A stretch of DNA of 64,000 nt from the NCBI RefSeq assembly GCF_007833795.1, contig NZ_CP032702.1, positions 1,116,001 through 1,180,000 on the forward strand. The letters are read 5' to 3'. Under the pieces are notes generated by a model. The model was not told the origin of the DNA. It did not search any database and was given only the letters and a program-made list of their open reading frames with translations. The stretch comes from Candidatus Pantoea soli (lineage in GTDB: Bacteria > Pseudomonadota > Gammaproteobacteria > Enterobacterales > Enterobacteriaceae). The number at the start of each line of letters is the position of its first letter. The stretch's first letter is position 1. Position numbers and translations under genes: made by a program. Shown here piece by piece: positions 25,880 to 36,023 of the stretch.

Positions 25880-26527
25880 ATGAAAACCGTGTTAATGACG
25901 GCATTTGAACCGTTCGGCGGTGAGCACATTAATCCTTCATGGGAAGCGGTGCGCAGCTTTGAAGGGAAGGTGATTGACGACGCGCGTATTGTCGTGCGTC
26001 AGCTGCCGGTGGTGTTCTCTGCCTGCGGTGCGGTGCTGACCGCGGCGCTGGAGGAGCTTAAGCCGCATCGTATTCTGTGTGTCGGGCAGGCCGGCGGACG
26101 CAGCGATATTAGCGTGGAGCGGGTAGCGATCAACGTCAACGATGCGCGCATTGCGGATAATGCCGGGCAACAGCCGGTTGATGAACCGGTGGTGGCTGGC
26201 GGGCCGGCCGCCTATTTCGCCACGATCCCCATTAAGGCCGTGGTGGCAGCCCTGCGGGAAGTAGGGATTCCGGCGTCTGTTTCACAGACTGCCGGCACCT
26301 TTACCTGCAATAACGTGATGTACCAGCTGCTGCACTGGCTGCATACCTCCGGCAGCGCGGCGCGTGGCGGCTTTGTGCATATTCCCTATATGCCGGAGCA
26401 GGCTGCGCAGCATCCGGGCGCGCCCAGTATGTCTACTGCCAGCGTGGTACAGGCGCTGGAAACGTCGCTGCGGGTTATCCTGAGCACGGAAAACGATATC
26501 CGCGCAGCCGGCGGAGCCACTCACTGA
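25880..26527 (+). CDS. pcp: Pyroglutamyl-peptidase I
   Basis: 215 aa. It is a cytoplasmic cysteine peptidase (family C15) that removes N-terminal pyroglutamate from peptides. The catalytic triad is in place: Glu80 (SVERVAIN), Cys143 (GTFTCNN) and His167 (GFVHIPYMP). I start at ATG 25880, [14 protein letters not shown], with GAGG five bases before; a GTG two codons earlier is also open. E. coli K-12 has no pcp. The free pyroglutamate it releases is the substrate of PxpABC, so the locus reads as one pathway. Confidence 0.94.
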   Translation: MKTVLMTAFEPFGGEHINPSWEAVRSFEGKVIDDARIVVRQLPVVFSACGAVLTAALEELKPHRILCVGQAGGRSDISVERVAINVNDARIADNAGQQPVDEPVVAGGPAAYFATIPIKAVVAALREVGIPASVSQTAGTFTCNNVMYQLLHWLHTSGSAARGGFVHIPYMPEQAAQHPGAPSMSTASVVQALETSLRVILSTENDIRAAGGATH

Positions 26528-26539
26528 TCAGGAGATGTT

Positions 26540-27328
26540 ATGCCAGAGGGACCGGAGATTCGCCGGGCGGCGGATCAGCTGGCGGCCGCGATGGTCGGCA
26601 AGCCACTGACCGACGTGTGGTTTGCTTTTCCGCAGCTGAAAACCTACGAACCTTCACTGCTGGGCGAGACAATTGATGCCTTTGAGACGCGCGGTAAGGC
26701 GCTGCTGACGCACTTCTCGAACGGGCTGACGCTCTACAGTCACAATCAGCTGTATGGCGTGTGGCGTGTAGTAAAAAGCGGCACTGAGCCCAATACGTCA
26801 CGCCAGCTGCGCGTGCGGCTGGCAAATGCAGACCGCACCATTTTGCTCTACAGCGCCTCGGAGATTGAGTTACTTAATGCGGATACGCTGGGCGCGCACC
26901 CGTTTCTGCAGCGCGTAGGGCCGGATGTGCTGGACGCCAGCCTGACAGTGGATGCCGTGCGCGAACGGCTGCTGTCACCGCGTTTCCGGCGGCGTCAGTT
27001 TAGCGGGTTGCTGCTCGATCAGGCGTTTCTCGCTGGTCTCGGCAATTATCTGCGCGTGGAAATCCTGTGGCATGCCGGTTTACGGGCGCAGCATCGCGCG
27101 CAGGACTTAACCGCGTCACAGCTGGATGCGCTAAGCGAAGCAATGCTGGCTGTACCGCGGCTCTCTTATCAGATGCGCGGCAGCATGAAAAAATACCATG
27201 AGGATGCAGCGTTTCGCTTTGAAGTGTTTCATCGTCAGGGCAAAAAGTGCCGACGCTGCGGTGCGATCATTGAAAAAGGGGTGCTCTCCTCACGTCCCTT
27301 TTACTGGTGTCCGGGGTGCCAGGTGTGA
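26540..27328 (+). CDS. nei: Endonuclease VIII
   Basis: 262 aa, one short of E. coli Nei. It is a bifunctional DNA glycosylase/AP lyase for oxidised pyrimidines. Pro2 and Glu3 ([14 protein letters not shown]) are the catalytic N-terminus, conserved Lys lies in [10 protein letters not shown], the H2TH region is [18 protein letters not shown], and the C-terminal zinc finger is CRRCG...CPGC with FYW before it. It begins 12 bases after pcp and may be on the same transcript. In E. coli it follows pxpA directly. Confidence 0.96.
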   Translation: MPEGPEIRRAADQLAAAMVGKPLTDVWFAFPQLKTYEPSLLGETIDAFETRGKALLTHFSNGLTLYSHNQLYGVWRVVKSGTEPNTSRQLRVRLANADRTILLYSASEIELLNADTLGAHPFLQRVGPDVLDASLTVDAVRERLLSPRFRRRQFSGLLLDQAFLAGLGNYLRVEILWHAGLRAQHRAQDLTASQLDALSEAMLAVPRLSYQMRGSMKKYHEDAAFRFEVFHRQGKKCRRCGAIIEKGVLSSRPFYWCPGCQV

Positions 27329-27820
27329 AGGCGCTGACTGCAGCCGGACAAACGCCGCAGGCAATGCGGGCTGTGCTCAGGCGGTCCTCGCGCCGCAGCG
27401 CAGTGCCTGCACATGCTTCGTCAGCCTGAGGGATCGGCGGCGCCTTTGGTCCGCTTTCCTGCGGGCTCATCCGGGTTTCCTCACCCTGTTCAGCGCTGCG
27501 GGTTGCCCCGATCAGCCTGCGCTGTGACCTTGATGCTGGCAGCAAGCGGTCAGATTGACGGCGCCGGAGATCCGCTGATGCTCAGGGCTATCCGCAGCGC
27601 TGAGGCTGTTACGTGATGCCAGGCGATTACGCACGACGCGCAAATCAGGCCGGGCCGGTCAGGACCACCGATCCCGGCCGTTCCGTCAGGCATGACGTGA
27701 AGGCTGAAGAGACCGCGCAAGCGGCGCGTGGACGGCCCGGCAGCAGCAGACGCAGGACGTCTCAGCGCGACAGACAGTTCGCAACAGCGCGAAGATGCAA
27801 GAGAAGGACGTGTGCGGCAG
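27329..27820. other. Gene-free stretch between nei and the gltA terminator
   Basis: About 490 G+C-rich bases with no open frame that has a ribosome binding site, a recognisable product or coherent codon use. In E. coli abrB follows nei at this point. I see no clear trace of it. I see no repeat or promoter that I can defend here. It could be a decayed gene. Confidence 0.4.
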
Positions 27821-27848
27821 GAAAGAAAAGGGCGGGATAACCCGCCCT
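27821..27848 (-). terminator. Rho-independent terminator of gltA
   Basis: On the minus strand AGGGCGGG-ttat-CCCGCCCT followed by TTTCTTTC, starting 6 bases after the gltA stop. Confidence 0.85.
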
Positions 27849-27853
27849 GATAG

Positions 27854-29137
27854 TTATTTTTTCAGCGCCGAGGTAAATTCGCGCTCGGTGTAGCCGGTAT
27901 AAAGCTGACGCGGACGGGCAATCTTCATGCCTTCGTCATGCATCTCTTTCCAGTGTGCAATCCAGCCCACGGTACGCGCCATCGCGAAGATCACGGTAAA
28001 CATGGAAGACGGGATGCCCATCGCTTTGAGGATAATACCGGAGTAGAAGTCAACGTTCGGATAGAGTTTACGCTCGATGAAGTACGGGTCGTTCAGGGCA
28101 ATGTGTTCCAGCTCCATCGCCACTTCCAGCAAATCATCTTTCATGCCCAGTTCATTCAGCACTTCGTGACAGGTTTCGCGCATGACGGTGGCACGCGGGT
28201 CATAGTTTTTGTAAACGCGGTGACCAAAGCCCATCAGACGGAACGAATCGTTCTTGTCTTTCGCACGACGCACAAATTCCGGGATATGTTCCACGGTGCT
28301 GATCTCTTCCAGCATACGCAGGGTGGCTTCGTTTGCGCCGCCGTGTGCAGGTCCCCATAGCGATGCGATACCGGCCGCGATACAGGCAAAGGGGTTAGCG
28401 CCCGAAGAGCCAGCAGTACGTACGGTAGAGGTCGACGCATTCTGTTCGTGGTCAGCATGCAGAATCAGAATCCGGTCCATCGCGCGCTCCAGCACCGGAT
28501 TCACTTTGTACTCTTCACAGGGGGTGGCAAACATCATGTGCAGGAAGTTGCCGGCATAGGAGAGATCGTTACGCGGATACACGAACGGCTGGCCGATGGA
28601 GTATTTGTAGCACATGGCTGCCATGGTCGGCATTTTAGAGAGCAGACGGAAAGCCGCGATTTCGCGGTGGCGCTCAATGTTGACATCCAGAGAATCATGA
28701 TAGAACGCGGCCAGCGCGCCGGTTACGCCGCACATCACGGCCATCGGGTGTGAATCACGGCGGAAACCGTGGAACAGGCGGGTAATCTGTTCATGAATCA
28801 TGGTGTGGCGGGTAACGGTGGTACAGAACTCATCAAACTGCGCCTGCGTTGGCGCTTCACCGTTCAGCAGGATATAGCACACTTCAAGATAGTTGGAGTG
28901 GGTGGCCAGCTGATCGATCGGGAAACCGCGATGTAACAAAATCCCTTCATCACCATCAATAAAGGTAATTTTTGATTCGCAGGACGCCGTAGAGGTGAAA
29001 CCAGGGTCGAAGGTGAACAGGCCTTTTGAGCCAAGGGCGCGGACGTCAACAACATCCTGTCCCAGCGTGCCTTGCATCACATCCAGTTCAACCGTGTTGT
29101 TGTCTTGTAGGGTTAGCGTCACTTTTTTATCTGTCAT
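27854..29137 (-). CDS. gltA: Citrate synthase (type II, hexameric)
   Basis: 427 aa, the E. coli length. It condenses oxaloacetate and acetyl-CoA to citrate, the entry to the TCA cycle. Active-site residues are His265 ([10 protein letters not shown]), His306 (GFGHRVYK) and an Asp near 363; His230 lies in ADHEQNAST. The N-terminal beta domain (about 1-60) with [10 protein letters not shown] is typical of the NADH-sensitive Gram-negative type. It is divergent from sdhC across 630 bases, as in E. coli. Confidence 0.98.
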   Translation of the reverse strand: MTDKKVTLTLQDNNTVELDVMQGTLGQDVVDVRALGSKGLFTFDPGFTSTASCESKITFIDGDEGILLHRGFPIDQLATHSNYLEVCYILLNGEAPTQAQFDEFCTTVTRHTMIHEQITRLFHGFRRDSHPMAVMCGVTGALAAFYHDSLDVNIERHREIAAFRLLSKMPTMAAMCYKYSIGQPFVYPRNDLSYAGNFLHMMFATPCEEYKVNPVLERAMDRILILHADHEQNASTSTVRTAGSSGANPFACIAAGIASLWGPAHGGANEATLRMLEEISTVEHIPEFVRRAKDKNDSFRLMGFGHRVYKNYDPRATVMRETCHEVLNELGMKDDLLEVAMELEHIALNDPYFIERKLYPNVDFYSGIILKAMGIPSSMFTVIFAMARTVGWIAHWKEMHDEGMKIARPRQLYTGYTEREFTSALKK

Positions 29138-29767
29138 TTTTCGTCTCCATAGCGCCTTAGTAGGTAAGGATCTTAGACACCAGAATAGCCTTCATGTTGC
29201 GTAAAACCACAATCTTCACAGCATCACTCTGCGGTAACGTTGGGCATGCAAGGTTACAGAGCAACGCGGTGTTTGGGCCAGTGGCGTCCGGGCATGACAT
29301 GGTGCAAATCGCGGATGTTAAAGATCCTGTCTCGACATAACTTCTTGGTAACCAATAACCTGACGGTTTATGTTGCTCGTAAAGGCAATGTTACATAACT
29401 TGAGCTTAGGGGAAAGTGTATCCCCATAACTTTTGTGCATCATAGGGCTTTAATGCGTTTGTTTGTAACTGAAATGTTGATCTATTGTCAAATCAGATAA
29501 TTAAAAATGTGTTAATTGTGAAATTCGTGAGGAAGATCACTGATCAGCTTAAATGTGACCAAAGAGATTGTAGGGGAATTGTAATCAGAATGTGATCCTC
29601 CTATACTGCCGCCAGGTCTCCGGAATACCCTGACACCAGGAGTCACCCAGCGTTTTTCCCGCTTCATTTAACACTGGATGTTGCTATTTTGGTGGCGGTT
29701 GTAGTCTGAACACGCACTGTGCTCTTCTGCAACTCAGGACCGGAGGAAGCAAAATAAAAAGAGCTGT
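29138..29767. promoter_or_regulatory. Divergent gltA / sdhC control region
   Basis: A 630-base A+T-rich spacer without genes. It holds the sdh promoter (29579-29607), a CRP-like site (CGTGA-GGAAGA-TCACT, 29526-29541) and A+T-rich stretches with ArcA-like GTTAATT at about 29511. In E. coli this region binds CRP, ArcA and FNR, and the sdhC leader is a small-RNA target. Confidence 0.6.
29579..29607 (+). promoter_or_regulatory. sdhCDAB-sucABCD promoter
   Basis: TTGTAA (29579-29584), a 17-base spacer and TATACT (29602-29607). The transcript would have a leader of about 155 bases before sdhC. Confidence 0.65.
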
Positions 29768-30157
29768 GTGGGCAAAACCGTGAAAAAACAAAGACCTGTT
29801 AACTTGGATCTCTCGACGATCCGGTTTCCCGTTACTGCAATATCGTCCATTCTCCACCGCGTCTCCGGCGTGATTACCTTTGTCGCCCTCGGAATTCTGC
29901 TCTGGTTACTGGGTCTCTCTCTCTCCTCTCCGGAAGGTTTCCAGCAGGCGGCATCCATCATGGATAGCTTCTTCGCCAAATTTATCATGTGGGGCATTCT
30001 GACCGCGCTGGCTTATCACGCCGCAAGCGGCATTCGTCATATGCTGGCGGATTTTGGCTTTACCGCTGAAACCCTGCAGGTGGGAACCCGTACCGCGCAA
30101 GCGGTTTTTGTTATCACTGTCGTGCTCTCAATTTTGGCTGGAGTCCTCGTATGGTAA
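29768..30157 (+). CDS. sdhC: Succinate dehydrogenase cytochrome b556 subunit
   Basis: 129 aa, the E. coli length. It is a three-helix membrane anchor of complex II that shares heme b556 with SdhD and forms part of the ubiquinone site. [17 protein letters not shown] at the N-terminus and SILHRVSG (Ser/Arg of the quinone pocket) are diagnostic; the heme ligand His lies in [12 protein letters not shown]. The start is a GTG at 29768: the alternative GTG two bases earlier meets a stop after five codons. It overlaps sdhD by 7 bases. Confidence 0.95.
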   Translation: MGKTVKKQRPVNLDLSTIRFPVTAISSILHRVSGVITFVALGILLWLLGLSLSSPEGFQQAASIMDSFFAKFIMWGILTALAYHAASGIRHMLADFGFTAETLQVGTRTAQAVFVITVVLSILAGVLVW

Positions 30158-30498
30158 GCAATGCTTCTGCATTAGGACGCAACGGTATCCATGACTGGCT
30201 GTTACTGCGTGCTTCTGCAATCTTAATTACGCTCTACATTCTCTATATCCTCGGTTTTGTCGTGATGACCGGCACGCTGACTTATGATGTCTGGCGCGGC
30301 TTTTTCGCTTCCTCTTTCACGAAGGTGTTCACGCTGCTGACGCTGTTCTCCATCCTGATTCATGGCTGGATTGGCATGTGGCAGGTGCTGACCGACTACG
30401 TGAAACCGCTGGCAACCCGTCTGGTGTTGCAACTGCTGATTGTGGTCGCGCTGTTGTCCTATGCAATTTATGGAACCGTTGTGGTGTGGGGTGTGTAA
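30151..30498 (+). CDS. sdhD: Succinate dehydrogenase hydrophobic membrane anchor subunit
   Basis: 115 aa. It has three transmembrane helices and completes the membrane anchor with SdhC. It begins [23 protein letters not shown], with the conserved Arg of the LLRASA motif, and [13 protein letters not shown] holds the quinone-pocket and heme-region residues including Asp-Tyr. It overlaps sdhC by 7 bases and ends directly before sdhA with no gap. Confidence 0.96.
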   Translation: MVSNASALGRNGIHDWLLLRASAILITLYILYILGFVVMTGTLTYDVWRGFFASSFTKVFTLLTLFSILIHGWIGMWQVLTDYVKPLATRLVLQLLIVVALLSYAIYGTVVVWGV

Positions 30499-32265
30499 AT
30501 GAGTTTGCCAGTCAGAGAATTTGATGCCGTGGTGATCGGCGCGGGTGGCGCAGGTATGCGTGCCGCTCTGCAAATCTCCCAATCGGGCCAGAGCTGCGCC
30601 CTGTTATCAAAAGTATTCCCAACCCGTTCCCACACCGTATCGGCGCAGGGCGGTATCACCGTGGCGCTGGGTAACTCCCATGACGATAACTGGGAATGGC
30701 ACATGTACGATACCGTGAAAGGCTCCGACTATATCGGTGACCAGGACGCGATCGAATATATGTGTAAAACCGGCCCGGAAGCGATTCTGGAGCTGGAACA
30801 TATGGGTCTGCCTTTCTCCCGTCTTGATGACGGTCGCGTTTATCAGCGTCCGTTTGGTGGTCAGTCGAAGAACTTTGGTGGTGAGCAGGCAGCCCGTACG
30901 GCTGCGGCTGCCGACCGTACCGGCCACGCACTGCTGCATACGCTGTATCAGCAGAACCTGAAAAACAAAACCACTATCTTCTCCGAATGGTACGCGCTGG
31001 ATCTGGTGAAAAACGCCGACGGCGCTATCGTTGGCTGCACAGCTATCTGCATTGAAACCGGCGAAACCGTCTACTTCAAAGCCAAAGCGACCATTCTGGC
31101 TACCGGCGGTGCAGGGCGTATTTATCAGTCCACCACCAACGCTCACATCAACACCGGTGACGGCGTTGGCATGGCGATTCGTGCCGGCGTGCCGATGCAG
31201 GATATGGAAATGTGGCAGTTCCACCCAACCGGGATTGCCGGTGCGGGCGTGCTGGTTACCGAAGGCTGCCGTGGTGAGGGCGGTTACCTGCTGAACAAGC
31301 ATGGTGAGCGTTTCATGGAGCGTTATGCGCCAAATGCCAAAGATCTGGCAGGCCGTGACGTGGTGGCCCGTTCCATGATGGTGGAAATTCGTGAAGGTCG
31401 CGGTTGCGATGGCCCATGGGGTCCGCATATCAAACTGAAACTCGATCACCTGGGCGCAGAAGTGCTGGAATCGCGCCTGCCAGGCATTCTGGAGCTGTCG
31501 CGCACCTTCGCACACGTTGATCCTATCAAAGAGCCGATCCCGGTTATTCCAACCTGCCACTACATGATGGGCGGTATTCCGACCAAAGTCACCGGCCAGG
31601 CACTGCGGGTGAATGAGCAGGGTGAAGATGAAGTCATCCCGGGACTGTTTGCGGTAGGCGAAATCGCCTGCGTTTCGGTGCACGGGGCAAACCGTCTGGG
31701 CGGTAACTCACTGCTTGACCTTGTGGTGTTTGGTCGTGCGGCGGGTGTACACCTGATGGAGTGCATTGCTGAGCAGGGCGAGCTGCGTGACGCGACTGAA
31801 GATGAAATCGCTGCGGCCATGGCGCGCTTTAACCGCTGGGAAAACAACACCACGGGTGAAGATCCGGTGGAAATCCGTAAAGCGCTGCAGCGCTGCATGC
31901 AGAACAACTTCTCGGTATTCCGTGAAGGTGATGCAATGCGTGAAGGTCTGGCGGAGCTGAAAGCGATTCGCGAGCGTCTGAAAAACGCCCGTCTGGACGA
32001 CCGTTCACCAGACTTTAACACGCAGCGTATCGAGTGCCTGGAACTGGATAACCTGATGGAAACGGCCTACGCCACCGCCGTTGCGGCCAACTTCCGTACG
32101 GAAAGCCGCGGCGCGCACAGCCGCTTCGACTACCCGGAGCGCGATGACGCAAACTGGCTGTGCCACAGTCTCTATGTTCCGCAAACGGAAAGCATGACGC
32201 GCCGTGAGGTGAACATGCAGCCGAAACTGCGCGCGGCCTTCCCGCCGAAAGCGCGTACTTATTAA
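30499..32265 (+). CDS. sdhA: Succinate dehydrogenase flavoprotein subunit
   Basis: 588 aa, the E. coli length. It oxidises succinate to fumarate with covalently bound FAD. The FAD-binding GAGGAG is at about 14-19, and His45 in [11 protein letters not shown] is the covalent FAD ligand. Catalytic residues lie in [11 protein letters not shown] and in the Arg/His of [11 protein letters not shown], and [15 protein letters not shown] is the usual C-terminal signature. It is third in the sdhCDAB-sucABCD operon. Confidence 0.98.
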   Translation: MSLPVREFDAVVIGAGGAGMRAALQISQSGQSCALLSKVFPTRSHTVSAQGGITVALGNSHDDNWEWHMYDTVKGSDYIGDQDAIEYMCKTGPEAILELEHMGLPFSRLDDGRVYQRPFGGQSKNFGGEQAARTAAAADRTGHALLHTLYQQNLKNKTTIFSEWYALDLVKNADGAIVGCTAICIETGETVYFKAKATILATGGAGRIYQSTTNAHINTGDGVGMAIRAGVPMQDMEMWQFHPTGIAGAGVLVTEGCRGEGGYLLNKHGERFMERYAPNAKDLAGRDVVARSMMVEIREGRGCDGPWGPHIKLKLDHLGAEVLESRLPGILELSRTFAHVDPIKEPIPVIPTCHYMMGGIPTKVTGQALRVNEQGEDEVIPGLFAVGEIACVSVHGANRLGGNSLLDLVVFGRAAGVHLMECIAEQGELRDATEDEIAAAMARFNRWENNTTGEDPVEIRKALQRCMQNNFSVFREGDAMREGLAELKAIRERLKNARLDDRSPDFNTQRIECLELDNLMETAYATAVAANFRTESRGAHSRFDYPERDDANWLCHSLYVPQTESMTRREVNMQPKLRAAFPPKARTY

Positions 32266-32278
32266 TGCGGAGATCATC

Positions 32279-32995
32279 ATGAGACTCGAATTTTCAATCT
32301 ATCGTTATAACCCGGAAGTCGATGACAAACCGCGCATGCAGGATTACACCCTGGAAGCGGAAGATGGTCGCGACATGATGCTGCTGGACGCGCTGATTCG
32401 CCTGAAAGAGAAAGACCCGACGCTGGCGTTCCGTCGTTCGTGCCGTGAAGGGGTTTGCGGCTCAGATGGCCTGAACATGAACGGTAAAAACGGCCTGGCG
32501 TGCATCACGCCGGTGTCAGCACTGGGTAACGGCAGCAAGAAGATTGTGATCCGACCGCTGCCGGGTTTACCGGTGGTGCGTGACCTCGTGGTCGACATGG
32601 GGCAATTCTATGCGCAGTATGAGAAGATTAAGCCTTTCCTGTTGAATAATGGGGAAAATCCACCGGCGCGCGAGCACCTGCAAAGCCCGGCACAGCGTGA
32701 GCATCTGGATGGTCTGTATGAGTGCATTCTGTGCGCCTGCTGCTCCACCTCCTGCCCGTCGTTCTGGTGGAATCCGGACAAGTTTATCGGTCCGGCCGGT
32801 CTGCTGGCCGCTTACCGTTTCCTGATTGACAGCCGCGATACCGAAACGGATGCGCGTCTCGACAATCTGAACGATGCGTTCAGCGTATTCCGCTGCCACA
32901 GCATCATGAACTGTGTAAGCGTATGTCCGAAAGGCCTCAACCCGACGCGCGCCATCGGCCACATTAAGTCGATGCTGCTGCAGCGCGGCGCGTAA
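32279..32995 (+). CDS. sdhB: Succinate dehydrogenase iron-sulfur subunit
   Basis: 238 aa. It carries electrons from FAD to ubiquinone through three clusters: [2Fe-2S] in CREGVCGSDG with a later Cys in ACITP, [4Fe-4S] in CILCACCSTSC and [3Fe-4S] in CHSIMNCVSVCPKG. The order of motifs and length match E. coli. It is separated from sucA by 205 bases that contain hairpins. Confidence 0.98.
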   Translation: MRLEFSIYRYNPEVDDKPRMQDYTLEAEDGRDMMLLDALIRLKEKDPTLAFRRSCREGVCGSDGLNMNGKNGLACITPVSALGNGSKKIVIRPLPGLPVVRDLVVDMGQFYAQYEKIKPFLLNNGENPPAREHLQSPAQREHLDGLYECILCACCSTSCPSFWWNPDKFIGPAGLLAAYRFLIDSRDTETDARLDNLNDAFSVFRCHSIMNCVSVCPKGLNPTRAIGHIKSMLLQRGA

Positions 32996-33007
32996 AACAG
33001 AAGTCAT

Positions 33008-33035
33008 CGTCGGGAACCCAGGTTCCCGACGTTTT
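33008..33035 (+). terminator. Hairpin with short T-run in the sdhB-sucA gap
   Basis: CGTCGGGAAC-ccag-GTTCCCGACG is a perfect ten-pair stem followed by TTTT, 13 bases after sdhB. A second imperfect stem-loop follows (CCTCTATAAGCG ... CGCTTATAAAGG, about 33043-33078). This may act as a partial terminator, giving more sdh than suc message, or as an RNA-processing site. Confidence 0.55.
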
Positions 33036-33200
33036 ACGGAAGCCTCTATAAGCGCGGTACTGACCACGCTTATAAAGGTTCCCTTACGGGCCAGGCGTTG
33101 GTAGCGCACAGGTTCGTATCGCTGAACTCACTACGGCAAGCCGTGAAAGCGGCAACAAATGAAACCTCATAAAAAGCAGATTAATGCTTAAGGGATCACA

Positions 33201-36008
33201 ATGCAGAACAGCGCGATGAAACCCTGGCTGGACTCCTCCTGGCTGGCCGGCGCGAACCAATCCTACATAGAGCAGCTCTATGAGGATTTCCTGACCGATC
33301 CTGACTCCGTTGATGAAGTGTGGCGCTCGATGTTCCAGCAGCTGCCCGGCACCGGCGTGAAACCTGAACAGTTCCACTCCACCACGCGTGAATACTTCCG
33401 CCGCCTGGCCAAAGATGCGACCCGCTACACCTCCACAGTCACCGATCCGGCCACCAATTCAAAACAGGTTAAAGTGCTGCAGCTGATCAATGCGTTCCGC
33501 TTCCGCGGCCATCAGCACGCTAACCTTGATCCGCTGGGTCTCTGGAAGCAGGAGACCGTTGCCGATCTCGATCCGGCTTTTCACGATCTGACCGACGCCG
33601 ATTTTCAGGAAAGCTTTAACGTAGGCTCGTTTGCCATTGGCAAAGAGACTATGAAGCTGGCGGATCTTTATGCCGCGCTGCAGCAGACCTACTGTGGCTC
33701 AATTGGTGCAGAGTACATGCACATCAACAACACCGAAGAGAAGCGCTGGATTCAGCAGCGTCTGGAATCGGTGGCGGGCCACGGCGCATTCAGCGGGGAA
33801 GAGAAAAAAGGTTTCCTGAAAGAGCTGACGGCGGCAGAAGGGCTGGAAAAATACCTCGGTGCGAAATTCCCGGGCGCCAAGCGCTTCTCGCTGGAGGGCG
33901 GCGATGCGCTGATCCCGATGCTGCGTGAAATGATTCGCCATGCCGGCAAGAGCGGCACGCGCGAAGTGGTGCTGGGAATGGCACACCGCGGCCGTCTCAA
34001 TGTGCTGATCAACGTGCTGGGTAAAAAGCCGCAGGATCTGTTTGATGAGTTCGCCGGTAAGCATAAAGAGCACCTCGGCACCGGTGATGTGAAGTACCAC
34101 ATGGGCTTCTCGTCTGACATCGAAACCGAAGGCGGCCTGGTGCATCTGGCGCTGGCGTTCAACCCGTCGCACCTTGAAATCGTCAGCCCGGTTGTCATGG
34201 GCTCAGTGCGTGCGCGTCTGGATCGCCTGGCCGAGCCGGTCAGCAACAAAGTCCTGCCTATCACCATTCACGGTGACGCAGCTGTTATCGGTCAGGGCGT
34301 GGTGCAGGAAACCCTGAACATGTCGCAGGCGCGTGGTTACGAAGTAGGCGGTACCGTTCGCATTGTGATCAACAACCAGGTGGGTTTCACCACCTCAAAC
34401 CCGAAAGATGCCCGTTCCACGCCGTATTGCACCGACATCGGCAAAATGGTGCTGGCGCCTATTTTCCACGTCAATGCAGACGACCCGGAAGCCGTGGCCT
34501 TTGTGACCCGACTGGCGCTGGATTACCGCAACACCTTCAAACGCGATGTCTTTATCGATCTGGTGTGCTATCGCCGTCATGGCCATAACGAAGCGGATGA
34601 GCCAAGTGCAACCCAGCCGCTGATGTACCAGAAAATCAAAAAACATCCGACGCCGCGCAAAATCTACGCCGATCAGCTGGAAAGCGAAGGCGTGGCGACG
34701 CAGGAAGATGCCACGGAAATGGTCAATCTGTATCGCGATGCGCTGGATGCGGGTGAATGCGTGGTGCCGGAATGGCGTCCGATGAGCCTGCACTCCTTCA
34801 CCTGGTCGCCGTACCTGAACCATGAGTGGGACGAAGGCTATCCGGAAACCGTGGACATGAAACGTCTGCAGGAGCTGGCACGTCGTATCAGCACCATTCC
34901 GGAAGCAGTGGAAGTGCAGTCACGCGTCGCGAAGATCTACAACGATCGCAAAGAGATGGCGGAAGGCAACAAGCTGTTTGACTGGGGCGGCGCGGAAAAC
35001 CTGGCGTACGCTACGCTGGTCGACGAAGGGATTCCGGTGCGCCTGTCGGGTGAAGACTCCGGCCGCGGCACCTTCTTCCACCGTCACGCGGTGATCCATA
35101 ACCAGCAGAACGGCTCAACCTATACGCCGCTGCACCATATTCATAACGGTCAGGGCCAGTTCAAAGTCTGGGATTCTGTGCTGTCTGAAGAAGCGGTACT
35201 GGCATTCGAATATGGCTATGCCACCGCCGAGCCGCGCGTGCTGACCATATGGGAAGCGCAGTTTGGCGATTTCGCCAACGGCGCCCAGGTGGTAATCGAT
35301 CAGTTCATCAGCTCCGGTGAGCAGAAATGGGGCCGGATGTGTGGCCTGGTTATGCTGCTGCCGCACGGCTACGAAGGGCAGGGCCCGGAGCACTCCTCTG
35401 CACGCCTTGAGCGTTATCTGCAGCTGTGTGCTGAGCAGAACATGCAGGTCTGCGTGCCATCGACACCTGCTCAGGTGTACCACATGCTGCGTCGTCAGGC
35501 GCTGCGCGGTATGCGCCGTCCGCTGATTGTGATGTCACCGAAATCGCTGCTGCGCCATCCGCTGGCGGTATCCAGCCTGGATGAACTGGCCAACGGCAGC
35601 TTCCAGCCGGCGATTGGCGAAATCGATGAACTGGATGCGAAGCAGGTGAAACGCGTGGTGCTGTGCTCCGGCAAGGTTTACTACGATCTGCTGGAACAGC
35701 GTCGCAAAAACGAGCAGACCGATGTTGCCATCGTGCGTATCGAGCAGCTCTATCCATTCCCGCACAAAGCCGTGCAGGAAGCCCTGAAAGATTACGCCCA
35801 TGTGCAGGATTTTGTCTGGTGTCAGGAAGAGCCACTGAATCAGGGCGCATGGTATTGCAGTCAGCATCATTTCCGCGAAGTGGTTCCCTTTGGTGCGTCA
35901 CTGCGTTACGCAGGCCGTCCGGCGTCTGCTTCACCGGCCGTGGGCTATATGTCCGTACATCAACAACAGCAGCAAGACCTGGTCAACGACGCGCTGAACC
36001 TTGGTTAA
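33201..36008 (+). CDS. sucA: 2-oxoglutarate dehydrogenase E1 component
   Basis: 935 aa (933 in E. coli). It decarboxylates 2-oxoglutarate with thiamine diphosphate and passes the succinyl group to SucB lipoamide. The N-terminal MQNSAMKPWLDSSWLAGAN is the helix that binds E2. The E1 core includes GMAHRGRLNVL, the ThDP-binding GDAAVIGQG, and HGHNEADEPS. The C-terminal transketolase-like part contains EAQFGDFANGAQ and LLPHGYEGQGPEHSSAR. It is followed by sucB after 15 bases. Confidence 0.98.
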   Translation: MQNSAMKPWLDSSWLAGANQSYIEQLYEDFLTDPDSVDEVWRSMFQQLPGTGVKPEQFHSTTREYFRRLAKDATRYTSTVTDPATNSKQVKVLQLINAFRFRGHQHANLDPLGLWKQETVADLDPAFHDLTDADFQESFNVGSFAIGKETMKLADLYAALQQTYCGSIGAEYMHINNTEEKRWIQQRLESVAGHGAFSGEEKKGFLKELTAAEGLEKYLGAKFPGAKRFSLEGGDALIPMLREMIRHAGKSGTREVVLGMAHRGRLNVLINVLGKKPQDLFDEFAGKHKEHLGTGDVKYHMGFSSDIETEGGLVHLALAFNPSHLEIVSPVVMGSVRARLDRLAEPVSNKVLPITIHGDAAVIGQGVVQETLNMSQARGYEVGGTVRIVINNQVGFTTSNPKDARSTPYCTDIGKMVLAPIFHVNADDPEAVAFVTRLALDYRNTFKRDVFIDLVCYRRHGHNEADEPSATQPLMYQKIKKHPTPRKIYADQLESEGVATQEDATEMVNLYRDALDAGECVVPEWRPMSLHSFTWSPYLNHEWDEGYPETVDMKRLQELARRISTIPEAVEVQSRVAKIYNDRKEMAEGNKLFDWGGAENLAYATLVDEGIPVRLSGEDSGRGTFFHRHAVIHNQQNGSTYTPLHHIHNGQGQFKVWDSVLSEEAVLAFEYGYATAEPRVLTIWEAQFGDFANGAQVVIDQFISSGEQKWGRMCGLVMLLPHGYEGQGPEHSSARLERYLQLCAEQNMQVCVPSTPAQVYHMLRRQALRGMRRPLIVMSPKSLLRHPLAVSSLDELANGSFQPAIGEIDELDAKQVKRVVLCSGKVYYDLLEQRRKNEQTDVAIVRIEQLYPFPHKAVQEALKDYAHVQDFVWCQEEPLNQGAWYCSQHHFREVVPFGASLRYAGRPASASPAVGYMSVHQQQQQDLVNDALNLG

Positions 36009-36023
36009 TTAAAAGGAAAGAAA

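Noticed and set aside
27267..27545. 92-codon minus-strand frame after nei
   Set aside because: It overlaps the end of nei, has no family resemblance and no clear Shine-Dalgarno sequence.
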